Positions 1 through 6,092 of a stretch of DNA of 10,345 nt are shown piece after piece (the first letter of the stretch is position 1; every line of letters starts with the position of its first letter). Both the position numbers and the translations under genes were made by a program. The stretch lies in assembly GCA_027729865.1 (NCBI GenBank), contig JAQCBM010000047.1, positions 1-10,345 on the forward strand. The letters are read 5' to 3'. Below the pieces are notes generated by a model. That model was not told where the DNA came from. It saw only the letters and a list, made by a program, of their open reading frames with translations, and did no database searches. This DNA is from Actinomycetota bacterium. GTDB lineage: Bacteria > Actinomycetota > Actinomycetes > S36-B12.

Positions 1-4
1 CCCC

Positions 5-44
5 CCCGCACTTTCGGCCCGACCCTGGCGAAAACTGAAGCGGG
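5..44 (-). terminator. possible imperfect terminator hairpin after the dimethylargininase gene
   Basis: Just past the TAG stop of the minus-strand gene, CCCGC (5-9) can pair with GCGGG (40-44). Inside it, TTTCG (12-16) can pair with CGAAA (29-33), with an unpaired bulge between the two stems. There is no T tract in the transcribed direction, only a run of G. It could end transcription or be chance pairing in GC-rich DNA. Confidence 0.25.
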
Positions 45-890
45 CTAACGACGGTGCAGCGGACGGGTCAGGCACGTCGGCCCACCCTCGCCCTTGCTGA
101 TCTCGCTCGCTTCGTACACATGCACGTCCACGCCGTGATGGCGTAGCAGTTCCACGGTGGCGTCATTGCCGGAAGCGATGACCACCACGCCCGGCCGGAT
201 GGTGAGCACATTGCAACCCAAGGTTGCGTAATCGACTTCCGGTAGGGGTAGGAGCTCGACACCGCGAGAGCGAAGAGCCTCCAGCAGCCGGATAGGTGCA
301 AGACGCTCGTACACCACAGCCAGGTCATCTCGGACCGGTGAGACGACACTCATCAAGTGCAGGCAGTACTCCGGGCCCAGATCATGTGGAAGATCGAATG
401 CCTCAATCGTCACCGTCGGTTCAAGCATGTCGCGCAGTTGCGCGATAGCAGCGTCGTTCGTTCGATAGGAGCGGCCCACTGCAAGGGTGTGATCGTCCAG
501 CCAGAACATGTCGCCACCATCGGCAGTGGCTTTTCCGGACAGGCGCCCCATGAGCGGAATGCCGAGTTGTTGCAATTCACTCGACAACAGCGGCGGTTCA
601 CCGGCGCGGACGGCCTTGGCACCCTGGAACTCAACGAAACCTTCACCGGCAACAAAGCATGGGTCGTACGTGAAGATCGCGTCGGGCATGTCGTCCACCG
701 GATCGAGGCGGACAACCCCGCACCCCAAACGCTCGAGTAACCCCACGAACTGCGAATGCTGTTCGGCGAGCAGGTCTAGGTCCAGCGGCTGCGCCCAATG
801 GGCAACGGCGTAGTCGCCACGCATCGACGGTGGTCGGACAGCAACCGACGCTAGCTCACCGACCATGGATGTCACACCGAATTGCGCCAC
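45..890 (-). CDS. ddaH: dimethylarginine dimethylaminohydrolase (dimethylargininase) family protein
   Basis: This 281-residue protein belongs to the amidinotransferase/dimethylargininase superfamily, whose members hydrolyse methylated arginine to citrulline and methylamine. Family landmarks in order are MPDAIFTYDP (about 68-77), the GGDMFW block (about 125-130), the histidine block CLHLMSVVSP (His178) and the C-terminal GGPTCLTRPL with the nucleophile Cys273. The His and Cys are the expected catalytic pair. The GTG start at 890 was chosen because AGGAG lies 5 nt upstream and the codon overlaps the preceding gene's stop as TAGTG. A longer open frame back to 1022 would run inside that gene, and GTG 875 or ATG 866 are later options. 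The family also contains arginine deiminases and other guanidine-modifying enzymes, so the exact substrate is inferred. Translational coupling with the upstream membrane protein gene is likely. Confidence 0.85.
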   Translation of the reverse strand: MAQFGVTSMVGELASVAVRPPSMRGDYAVAHWAQPLDLDLLAEQHSQFVGLLERLGCGVVRLDPVDDMPDAIFTYDPCFVAGEGFVEFQGAKAVRAGEPPLLSSELQQLGIPLMGRLSGKATADGGDMFWLDDHTLAVGRSYRTNDAAIAQLRDMLEPTVTIEAFDLPHDLGPEYCLHLMSVVSPVRDDLAVVYERLAPIRLLEALRSRGVELLPLPEVDYATLGCNVLTIRPGVVVIASGNDATVELLRHHGVDVHVYEASEISKGEGGPTCLTRPLHRR

Positions 891-1450
891 TACTGCTCCT
901 GTTCTCGGCTCTGCAAGGACGCGACCATACGAGATAGCCGGAGGTTGTTTCCGCGCAAGATCACCAGGAACGGGATATTCACCACGACAGCGATCACCGC
1001 ACCGGCCAGCGTCATCCACCAAGGGTTGAAGAACAGCAATGGCAGCCAGGTGAGCATCGACAGGTAGTGCACCCAGGTGGCCCGACGGACCTCGACCAGA
1101 TATCCCTCAAGTGATGCCAGATCCCGTCCTGGTACCTCGTTCTTGCTGCGCCCACCGAAAACCTCACCGAACTCCGGCAACCGCGCAGCTAACCGCGGAG
1201 CACCCAGTCTTCGATACACGCGTGGTGACTCCCAGCGCCAGGACCGGGTGATGAAGACATCGGACCGAAGCCAGCGGTCGGGCCACCGTGGTGCTGTTGC
1301 TCCGATCAACACGGACAGCCCCGCAATGATCGCAATGTCGATAACACCGAGCAGCACAAAGCCGCTCAGCGAATCGTTCACGCGGCCAGGAAGGGAGCCG
1401 TCGGTCAGGACCCAGGTCCCGACCTCCTCCCAAATCCCACTGCCCATCAC
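890..1450 (-). CDS. CrtO-like membrane acyltransferase-family protein
   Basis: This 186-residue membrane protein resembles the small integral membrane family named after CrtO, the glycosyl-4,4'-diaponeurosporenoate acyltransferase. The visible hallmarks are LPEFGEVFGGRSK (91-103), then YLVEVRRATWVHYL (117-130), a hydrophobic stretch ending in FNPWW (141-145), and VNIPFLVILRGNNLRL near the C-terminus, where the family usually has a QRYNR-like ending. Membrane segments fall at about 29-52, 128-142 and 146-166. No carotenoid genes are nearby, so a role in staphyloxanthin-type chemistry cannot be claimed; acylation of some glycolipid is only a possibility. The first codon is GTG at 1450, with an ATG at 1447, both directly behind tRNA-Ser. 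There is no room for a Shine-Dalgarno site outside the tRNA, so the mRNA may be leaderless. A later GTG at 1381 is an alternative start. Confidence 0.6.
   Translation of the reverse strand: MMGSGIWEEVGTWVLTDGSLPGRVNDSLSGFVLLGVIDIAIIAGLSVLIGATAPRWPDRWLRSDVFITRSWRWESPRVYRRLGAPRLAARLPEFGEVFGGRSKNEVPGRDLASLEGYLVEVRRATWVHYLSMLTWLPLLFFNPWWMTLAGAVIAVVVNIPFLVILRGNNLRLSRMVASLQSREQEQ
896..900 (-). promoter_or_regulatory. Shine-Dalgarno AGGAG that fixes the GTG start at 890
   Basis: Read on the minus strand the sequence is AGGAGCAGTAGTG. A full AGGAG sits 5 nt before GTG, and the TAG in it is the stop of the upstream gene. The site therefore lies inside the last codons of that gene and supports coupled translation. 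Confidence 0.75.
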
Positions 1451-1451
1451 G

Positions 1452-1536
1452 CGGCGAGGGAGGGATTTGAACCCCCGGAGGGTTTCCCCTCGGGCGCTTT
1501 CAAGGCGCCTGCAATCGGCCGCTCTGCCACCTCGCC
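1452..1536 (-). tRNA. tRNA-Ser (anticodon UGA)
   Basis: On the minus strand the acceptor arm GGCGAGG (1536-1530) pairs fully with CCTCGCC (1459-1453), followed by discriminator G, as expected for serine. The anticodon arm is GGCGC, loop CTTGAAA, GCGCC, giving anticodon TGA, which reads UCA codons. The long variable arm CGAGGGGAAACCCTCCG is a class II feature. The T arm has loop TTCAAAT with a stem containing one G-T pair. The 3' CCA is not encoded. Confidence 0.97.
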
Positions 1537-1543
1537 TGAGGGG

Positions 1544-1572
1544 ATAACGGTAGTACGTACGGCCTGCGCCAA
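1544..1572 (-). promoter_or_regulatory. candidate promoter of tRNA-Ser
   Basis: Minus-strand TTGGCG (1572-1567) and CGTTAT (1549-1544) are separated by 17 bp, and the predicted start falls at about 1537, next to the mature 5' end. An overlapping TACCGT could be the -10 instead. Both boxes are only partial matches. A promoter is expected here because the tRNA follows the acetolactate decarboxylase stop by about 47 nt, though read-through from that gene is also possible. Confidence 0.3.
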
Positions 1573-1583
1573 CGACGACGCCA

Positions 1584-2318
1584 TCATGCGGCTACGGGCA
1601 GCCCGGGCACTTCCACCTCAACGTCATCTACCCACACGTACACACGTGCGCTCGAGACGGTGAATTCGTGGCAGTGGCCACCGCTGGTGTGATCTCCTGA
1701 GATGCCGTGCAGGTGCAAACCGGGGATCACGATGTCATCCGAAACATCGGGGAATCGAAAGCCCGCGAGAGTTCCGCGCCACGGAGCGAAGTCGAACCGT
1801 ACTTCCCCCGTTACCGAACCCGGGCTTCCCAAAGGCTGGTACGGCGGGGTCTGACCGTGTTCGCTGCGCAGCAGCACATGCGAAAAGTCGCCCACCACCT
1901 TGACAGCCGCGACTAGGTAGTCGTGGTGCTGGGCTTCCGCCGCGAGTATGTCGTCCACGAGTGCCGTGATCTCCACGAATCCGGCTTCCCGGGGGACATC
2001 GCGGATAATCGCTTCGCCACCGAAGGCAGCCACTGCAAAGGGCATGCCGAGTTCAGGCGGCGCTACTCGGGGAACACCGTCGGCCGGGATGTGCCACGTA
2101 ATTCCATCCACGTGCACGATCTCTCCGTCTACCGCCTCGGCCACACCCAGGCCCACAACAGCACCGTCGAATGTCTCGCCAACCGTTGTAACGGAGTCAT
2201 ATCGACCTGCAAACAGATCGTGCATCGTCTCAATCTGGCGGATGTGACCTGCATGGTCATGTGGGTGCGTGCCGGATTTAGCTTGGTGGATTGCTGTTGC
2301 GAGGGACATGTTGATCAT
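1584..2318 (-). CDS. budA: alpha-acetolactate decarboxylase
   Basis: This 244-residue cytosolic enzyme of the BudA/AlsD family converts (S)-2-acetolactate to (R)-acetoin, which diverts carbon from pyruvate and from valine/leucine synthesis. Recognised blocks are the N-terminal QIETMHDLFAGRYD (28-41), DGE at 64-66, FAPWRGTLAGFRFP (177-190) and the metal site PGLHLHGIS...GGHCHEF (199-219). His202, His204 and His215 match the zinc ligands of characterised acetolactate decarboxylases. Length is typical. The ATG at 2318 has AGGA 7 nt upstream; ATG 2309 is a second in-frame option. It follows the flippase stop by 17 nt, so the two are probably cotranscribed. The acetolactate synthase that would make its substrate is not in this window. 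Confidence 0.9.
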   Translation of the reverse strand: MINMSLATAIHQAKSGTHPHDHAGHIRQIETMHDLFAGRYDSVTTVGETFDGAVVGLGVAEAVDGEIVHVDGITWHIPADGVPRVAPPELGMPFAVAAFGGEAIIRDVPREAGFVEITALVDDILAAEAQHHDYLVAAVKVVGDFSHVLLRSEHGQTPPYQPLGSPGSVTGEVRFDFAPWRGTLAGFRFPDVSDDIVIPGLHLHGISGDHTSGGHCHEFTVSSARVYVWVDDVEVEVPGLPVAA

Positions 2319-2335
2319 GTCGTGTCCTGCCTTTG

Positions 2336-3583
2336 CTATTCGGCGGATTCGATGGGCACAGTGAAGGTGGTTCCGTTGCGTCTATCCAAGAAAAGTCCCA
2401 CCACAGTAAGGGCCAAAGAAACGACCACCACGGTCGTCACGATGTCGGTCACTGAGTCGTTGCGCCACGTAGCCACGACAACCACCAGCGTGATCAACGC
2501 GATCCAAACGGCGACTACTGCTCTGCGGTCCTGCGCCGCCAAGCGCGCGTACAGAAGCACCTGCACGAGTGCGAATGCCGATCCCTCGAGAGCGAAGAGC
2601 CAGATCACATCGCCCATAGATACGTACTGCTGACCACCCAGGATTCGAGCAACAAGATCGCCCAGTAAGAAGGCACTCGCTGTGATGAAAGTGCCGACAA
2701 TCGCGGTAAGTCCCGTTGCGATGTACACGGTCCGCCGGGATTCTTCTGCAGACATCTTGGGGAACAGCACGATGACGATCGCGTTGGGTAAGAAGAAAGC
2801 GATCTTGGCTAGGAGCACACCCACCGCGTACTGACCCGATTGGTCTTCGGTGAGAAAGAAACGAGCAAGGAGAATGTCCACGTTGGTGAGGGTGAACAAG
2901 ACCATCAGTGCATGCACCACATGACCGAGTTCCACACCGATACCAGCGCCCACCTTCGCGCCGAACGGCTTCCACTCCGGGCGTCGAACCAGCAGATAGG
3001 CAATAACGGCGCCCACCGCGCAGCCGATGAAGACGCCGATTCCCACACCGGTGACGCTGGCCAAAAGGACCACACCGATGATCCCGCCCACAGCTCGGCT
3101 TCCACCGTTGGCGATGAAAGCCAAGGACAGCCGCGTGTGTTCCTCACGTCCTTGGGCGATACCCATCGCCGCAGAACCGACGATCACGAATCCCAGCGAG
3201 CCGATTCCCGTGGCAACTGCGAGAGCAGGGATCGTGAAGATCATTCCGATGGGCCAGGCAACGGCGATACCGCCGACGATCACCGCGAATCCCAAGAAGA
3301 TCGACAACCGGATCAACTGCTCTTCGACCTGTTCGCGATCGGTGGTAGCGGTAGCCACCCGGCGTGCGGCAAGCGCCTGGGTTGAGATGCCCAGCGTCGC
3401 AAGGATCACCAGCAGACCCAAGAGGGCGCCCAGGGCGCCGAAGTCCGCCTTGTTCAAGATCCGTGCGGACACCATGCTGAGCAGGTAGGCCGCACCGTTG
3501 CCGATGAGCGTGGCGGCGCCCACCAGCACGAGGCCTTTCGCCAACGCAGACCTCGAGGTCATGCGCGGGTCGGGCTCACTCAC
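2336..3583 (-). CDS. Wzx-like polysaccharide/oligosaccharide flippase family membrane protein
   Basis: This 415-residue polytopic membrane protein of the MOP superfamily (polysaccharide biosynthesis branch) has hydrophobic segments spread over its full length, about 12 in all. A conserved block at 231-277 (NVDILLARFF, then SGQYAVGVLLAKIAFFLPNAI and VLFPKMS) is typical of Wzx and related lipid-linked saccharide flippases; the early segment has SARILNKADFGALGAL (39-54). It would move a lipid-linked glycan across the plasma membrane, but no glycosyltransferases adjoin it and the substrate is unknown. The start is GTG at 3583, with only a G-rich stretch upstream; ATG 3562 is an alternative. It lies 32 nt after trpB2 and 17 nt before the decarboxylase, consistent with one operon. 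Confidence 0.85.
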   Translation of the reverse strand: MSEPDPRMTSRSALAKGLVLVGAATLIGNGAAYLLSMVSARILNKADFGALGALLGLLVILATLGISTQALAARRVATATTDREQVEEQLIRLSIFLGFAVIVGGIAVAWPIGMIFTIPALAVATGIGSLGFVIVGSAAMGIAQGREEHTRLSLAFIANGGSRAVGGIIGVVLLASVTGVGIGVFIGCAVGAVIAYLLVRRPEWKPFGAKVGAGIGVELGHVVHALMVLFTLTNVDILLARFFLTEDQSGQYAVGVLLAKIAFFLPNAIVIVLFPKMSAEESRRTVYIATGLTAIVGTFITASAFLLGDLVARILGGQQYVSMGDVIWLFALEGSAFALVQVLLYARLAAQDRRAVVAVWIALITLVVVVATWRNDSVTDIVTTVVVVSLALTVVGLFLDRRNGTTFTVPIESAE

Positions 3584-3615
3584 GGCCCCAACCCTAGGGG
3601 CAGCGCCGCCTGTTC

Positions 3616-4992
3616 CTAGGCCTGCTGGACCTCCGGCAGCGTGGCAAGTGCAGCAGCGAACCGCTCATCCGAGACCTCTTCATCGGTCATCACACCCGAC
3701 AGGTAGGCCTCGTACGCAGCAAGATCGAAGTGACCGTGGCCACACAGCGCGGTCAAGATGACGGTCTCCTCGCCGGTTTCCTTGGCCTTGAGGGCCTCGC
3801 GGATCGCCAGGGCGATCGCGTGAGTTGGCTCGGGCGCCGGGACGATTCCCTCGGTACGCGCGAATTGCAACGCCGCCGCGAAGCACTCCGTTTGCGGCAC
3901 CGACTCTGCGTCCATCAGCCCCTCCTCGTACATGTGGGAGATGAGCGGAGCCATGCCGTGATAGCGCAAACCACCAGCGTGAATCGGATCGGGAATGAAG
4001 TCATGTCCGAGGGTGTGCATCTTCATCAGCGGCGTCATACCGGCGGTGTCGCCGTAGTCGTACGCATACACACCACGCGTAAGAGATGGGCAGGATGCCG
4101 GCTCGGCAGCGAGGATACGCGGATTGATCTTGCCTTCGAGCTTCTCCTTGATGAAGGGGAAGGACAAGCCAGCGAAGTTAGATCCGCCACCGGTGCAGCC
4201 AACGATCAGCGTGGGGGTATCGCCGGCCATCTCCAACTGCAACAGAGCCTCTTGGCCAATCACCGTCTGATGCAACAGCACATGGTTGAGCACCGAACCC
4301 AGCGCGTAACGGGTGTTCGGATCCTGTGCGGCAACTTCCACCGCCTCGGAGATCGCGATACCCAAGGATCCACTCAGGTTCTTCGGATCGGCGGCCAGTT
4401 GACGGCCAACCGCGGTGAGTTGCGACGGGGACCGATGGATCTGTGCACCGAAGGTTTCGATCATCAAGCGTCGGTACGGCTTGGCGTCGTAGGAGGCCCC
4501 GACCTGCCAGATTTCGCACTCCATGTCGTATAGAGCGCAAGCGAACGCAAGGGCCGTTCCCCACTGACCAGCACCGGTCTCAGTGGTCAGCCGCGTGGTG
4601 CCTTCCTTCTTGTTGTAGTAGGCCTGCGGCACGGAAGTATTCGGCTTGTGCGAGCCAGCGGGTGAAACACCCTCGTACTTGTAATAGATGCGTGCCGGCG
4701 TGCCAAGTGCCTGCTCAAGTCGGTGCGCACGGAACAACGGCGAGGGGCGCCACTGCCGGTAGACATCCAAAACACCACCGGGAATATCGATATATCGCTC
4801 TGTCGAGACCTCTTGCATGATCAGTTCCATCGGGAACAGCGGCGCAAGGTCGTCTGGACCGACTGGGTCAAGACGTCCAGGGTGCAACGGCGGCGGCGGT
4901 GGGGTCGGCAGATCGGCCATGATGTTGTACCACACCGTTGGCATCTGATCTTCCGAGAGAACGTACTTGTGCTGGCGGACGGTGTCATCCAT
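3616..4992 (-). CDS. trpB2: TrpB2-type tryptophan synthase beta-like enzyme
   Basis: This 458-residue PLP enzyme belongs to the TrpB2 subgroup, which is longer than classical TrpB (about 400 residues). It condenses indole with serine or phosphoserine and usually acts without a TrpA partner. The Schiff-base lysine is Lys116 in GSHKPNTS (113-120). TETGAGQWG (137-145) is the substrate carboxylate loop and GCTGGGSN (265-272) the PLP phosphate loop. VPAPEPTHAI (384-393) and LCGHGHFD (416-423) are typical C-terminal blocks. The N-terminal extension containing PPPPPLHPG (31-39) is also a TrpB2 trait. The ATG at 4992 has GGAGG 6 nt upstream. No other trp gene is present, so it may salvage indole rather than serve the main pathway. 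It heads a likely operon with the flippase and budA. Confidence 0.95.
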   Translation of the reverse strand: MDDTVRQHKYVLSEDQMPTVWYNIMADLPTPPPPPLHPGRLDPVGPDDLAPLFPMELIMQEVSTERYIDIPGGVLDVYRQWRPSPLFRAHRLEQALGTPARIYYKYEGVSPAGSHKPNTSVPQAYYNKKEGTTRLTTETGAGQWGTALAFACALYDMECEIWQVGASYDAKPYRRLMIETFGAQIHRSPSQLTAVGRQLAADPKNLSGSLGIAISEAVEVAAQDPNTRYALGSVLNHVLLHQTVIGQEALLQLEMAGDTPTLIVGCTGGGSNFAGLSFPFIKEKLEGKINPRILAAEPASCPSLTRGVYAYDYGDTAGMTPLMKMHTLGHDFIPDPIHAGGLRYHGMAPLISHMYEEGLMDAESVPQTECFAAALQFARTEGIVPAPEPTHAIALAIREALKAKETGEETVILTALCGHGHFDLAAYEAYLSGVMTDEEVSDERFAAALATLPEVQQA

Positions 4993-5058
4993 GGCGAGCC
5001 TCCGGTCCAGTTCGGTCGTCGATGAGACGGCGCATAAGCGGTGTGGCGTAGGACCCGG

Positions 5059-5087
5059 ACGTTATCTCGTGTTGGAGGTTCCCTCAA
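5059..5087 (-). promoter_or_regulatory. candidate promoter of trpB2
   Basis: Minus-strand TTGAGG (5087-5082) and TAACGT (5064-5059) are 17 bp apart. The -10 fits the actinobacterial TANNNT form. The start would be at about 5052, giving a 60-nt leader. The -35 overlaps the 3' arm of the hairpin at 5076-5103. Confidence 0.45.
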
Positions 5088-5103
5088 CCGATCTGGGGAA
5101 CCT
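5076..5103 (-). terminator. hairpin downstream of the NlpC/P60 gene, possible terminator
   Basis: AGGTTCCC (5103-5096) and GGGAACCT (5083-5076) form a perfect 8-bp stem around a 12-nt loop, starting 21 nt after the NlpC/P60 stop. No T tract follows. It may slow or end transcription ahead of the trpB2 promoter, or serve as an operator-like dyad. Confidence 0.4.
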
Positions 5104-5124
5104 GGTCGTTCTGTTGAGTTCGGC

Positions 5125-5829
5125 CTAGGCGGGAAGCAGTCGTCCGATGCCAGTGAAACTGCGGCCCCACCACGATCCGGAGATCGGGTTCACCTTCACG
5201 GCCTGGCCCGTTTGAGGGGCGTCGATCATCTTCCCGTCGCCTATGTAGATGCCCACGTGCCGCGCACCGTTGTTGAAGAAGAAGACCAGGTCACCAGGGC
5301 GAGCATCTTTCCTCGAGATGCGCTCGACACCTTGATACTGATGGACCGAGGAGCGGCCGATTTCCATGCCCAATGCGCGCCGGTAGACGAACGAGGTGAA
5401 TCCGCCGCAATCGAAGGCATCCGGCCCGGCGGCGCCGGCCCGGTAGGGGGTTCCCAGTTTGTTGCGCGCCACCCGCAGAATCTCCGCGCGCATCGAGGCC
5501 ACCTGCGTGATGCGCTGCGCTTCCACCAAAGCCGCCGTCCGTGCCGTCATGGCAGCAGCGTCGATGGCTCTCACCCGGGGGTGCAGGCCCACGTCGGATC
5601 CGGCCAGGCGGTCGGCACTGACGACCTGTGCGGCCGGGGCTGAGGCAGACGACGGTCCGGCAGATGCCAGCGCCCAGACCAACGCCCCGGTGACCATGAG
5701 GGCTACCCCCGAGAGTCCGGCCGAGGCCGCACGGCTGGTGCGCGGGGAGGTAACGCGGGTCCGGCCGGTGCGCAGGGAAGTACGCACGGACGGGTCCGCC
5801 TGTCCGGTTCGATGAACTCGTGTCCTCAT
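5125..5829 (-). CDS. secreted or membrane-anchored NlpC/P60 peptidoglycan hydrolase
   Basis: This 234-residue protein begins with an arginine-rich segment (1-33), followed by one hydrophobic segment at about 38-57 that acts as signal peptide or anchor, with a possible cleavage after ALASA at 57. A short linker with helical character (85-120) leads to a C-terminal NlpC/P60 domain (about 114-234). The nucleophile is Cys141 in DAFDCGGFTSFVY, His191 lies in ARHVGIYIGDG, and ARPGDLVFF (176-184) is the family's usual block. These cysteine peptidases cut D-glutamyl-meso-diaminopimelate bonds in stem peptides during growth or division. Most homologues have DCSG where this one has DCGG. No binding domain (LysM, SH3) is present. 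The ATG at 5829 lacks a clear Shine-Dalgarno site; GTG 5787 is an alternative. A Crp/GlxR-type site lies upstream. Confidence 0.92.
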   Translation of the reverse strand: MRTRVHRTGQADPSVRTSLRTGRTRVTSPRTSRAASAGLSGVALMVTGALVWALASAGPSSASAPAAQVVSADRLAGSDVGLHPRVRAIDAAAMTARTAALVEAQRITQVASMRAEILRVARNKLGTPYRAGAAGPDAFDCGGFTSFVYRRALGMEIGRSSVHQYQGVERISRKDARPGDLVFFFNNGARHVGIYIGDGKMIDAPQTGQAVKVNPISGSWWGRSFTGIGRLLPA

Positions 5830-5879
5830 GGCCGGGGACGTTAAGCCGATCAGGGCAAATCACGGAATGGTAACGACCG

Positions 5880-5885
5880 ATTATC
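5880..5885 (-). promoter_or_regulatory. -10 box of the NlpC/P60 gene
   Basis: Minus-strand GATAAT matches the consensus at 5 of 6 positions and sits inside the small dyad CCGATaATCGG. No good -35 lies 16-18 bp upstream, as expected for an activator-dependent promoter. The start would be near 5873, giving a leader of about 44 nt. Confidence 0.5.
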
Positions 5886-5905
5886 GGGTGGGTCTTTCGG
5901 TCATG

Positions 5906-5921
5906 TATGACCTAGGTCACA
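5906..5921. promoter_or_regulatory. Crp/GlxR-type operator
   Basis: The 16-mer TATGACCTAGGTCACA matches the Crp/GlxR consensus TGTGANNTANNTCACA at all but one of the fixed positions, and its core TGACCTAGGTCA is a perfect palindrome. Its centre lies about 41 bp upstream of the start predicted from the GATAAT box, the spacing of class II activation. In Corynebacterium and Mycobacterium, Crp/GlxR controls genes for wall-active enzymes such as resuscitation-promoting factors, so the context fits. Binding here is inferred. Confidence 0.6.
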
Positions 5922-5939
5922 CGCGACACGCGACACGAA
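5919..5939. repeat. 7-bp short tandem repeat next to the Crp-type site
   Basis: ACACGCG occurs twice in tandem (5919-5925, 5926-5932) followed by a partial third copy, ACACGAA. The first copy overlaps the right half of the Crp-type operator. Confidence 0.5.
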
Positions 5940-6008
5940 TGAGATATTTCAGAGTCCTCAGCGCGACACTCTCGAGTCCTACTTGACCCCTCAGAATCGC
6001 CTCCCGCA

Positions 6009-6068
6009 CCGAGACCTGCAGTTTGCGTCAAGATTCGCCCCGAAAATGACGGAAACTGCAGGTCTCGG
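6009..6068. repeat. REPIN-like long palindromic element
   Basis: CCGAGACCTGCAGTTT (6009-6024) is a perfect 16-bp inverted match to 6053-6068. After one G-G mismatch, CGTCA/TGACG adds 5 pairs (6026-6030 with 6047-6051). TTCG/CGAA then closes 4 more around a CCC loop (6034-6037 with 6041-6044). This gives about 25 bp in a 60-nt unit, 24 nt past the lipoprotein gene stop. No T tract follows on either strand, so it is not a classic terminator. The two arms form near-identical inverted halves, like REP/REPIN elements; a transcript-end or stability role is also possible. Confidence 0.7.
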
Positions 6069-6091
6069 CGGGATTCGGCGGGCTCGGCGGG
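6065..6091. repeat. three short tandem copies of TCGGCGGG
   Basis: TCGGCGGG appears at 6065-6072, 6075-6082 and 6084-6091, spaced 10 and 9 bp. The first copy merges with the right arm of the palindrome. It fills the gap between that element and the lipoprotein stop codon. Confidence 0.6.
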
Positions 6092-6092
6092 G

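Noticed and set aside
891..1022. N-terminal extension of the dimethylargininase to an upstream start at 1022
   Set aside because: It would lie inside the coding end of the upstream gene, lacks family similarity, and the AGGAG plus GTG at 890 explains the start.
1452..1536. tRNA-Ser as an integration site of a genomic island
   Set aside because: No integrase, no repeated tRNA 3' end and no change in gene character are visible on either side.
3730..4533. Long plus-strand open frame opposite trpB2, and similar ones opposite the decarboxylase and flippase genes
   Set aside because: They show no recognisable domain, have biased composition and lie fully inside well-supported minus-strand genes. 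They are typical shadows in GC-rich DNA.
4987..5037. Short upstream frame of 16 codons (ATG CGC CGT...) overlapping the trpB2 start, as a possible leader peptide
   Set aside because: It has no Shine-Dalgarno site and no Trp codons, and trpB2 has its own strong GGAGG. An attenuator-type role is not supported.
5830..6008. ydaO (c-di-AMP) riboswitch, which often precedes actinobacterial wall hydrolase genes
   Set aside because: I could not find its conserved core, and the predicted leader of about 44 nt is too short to hold one.
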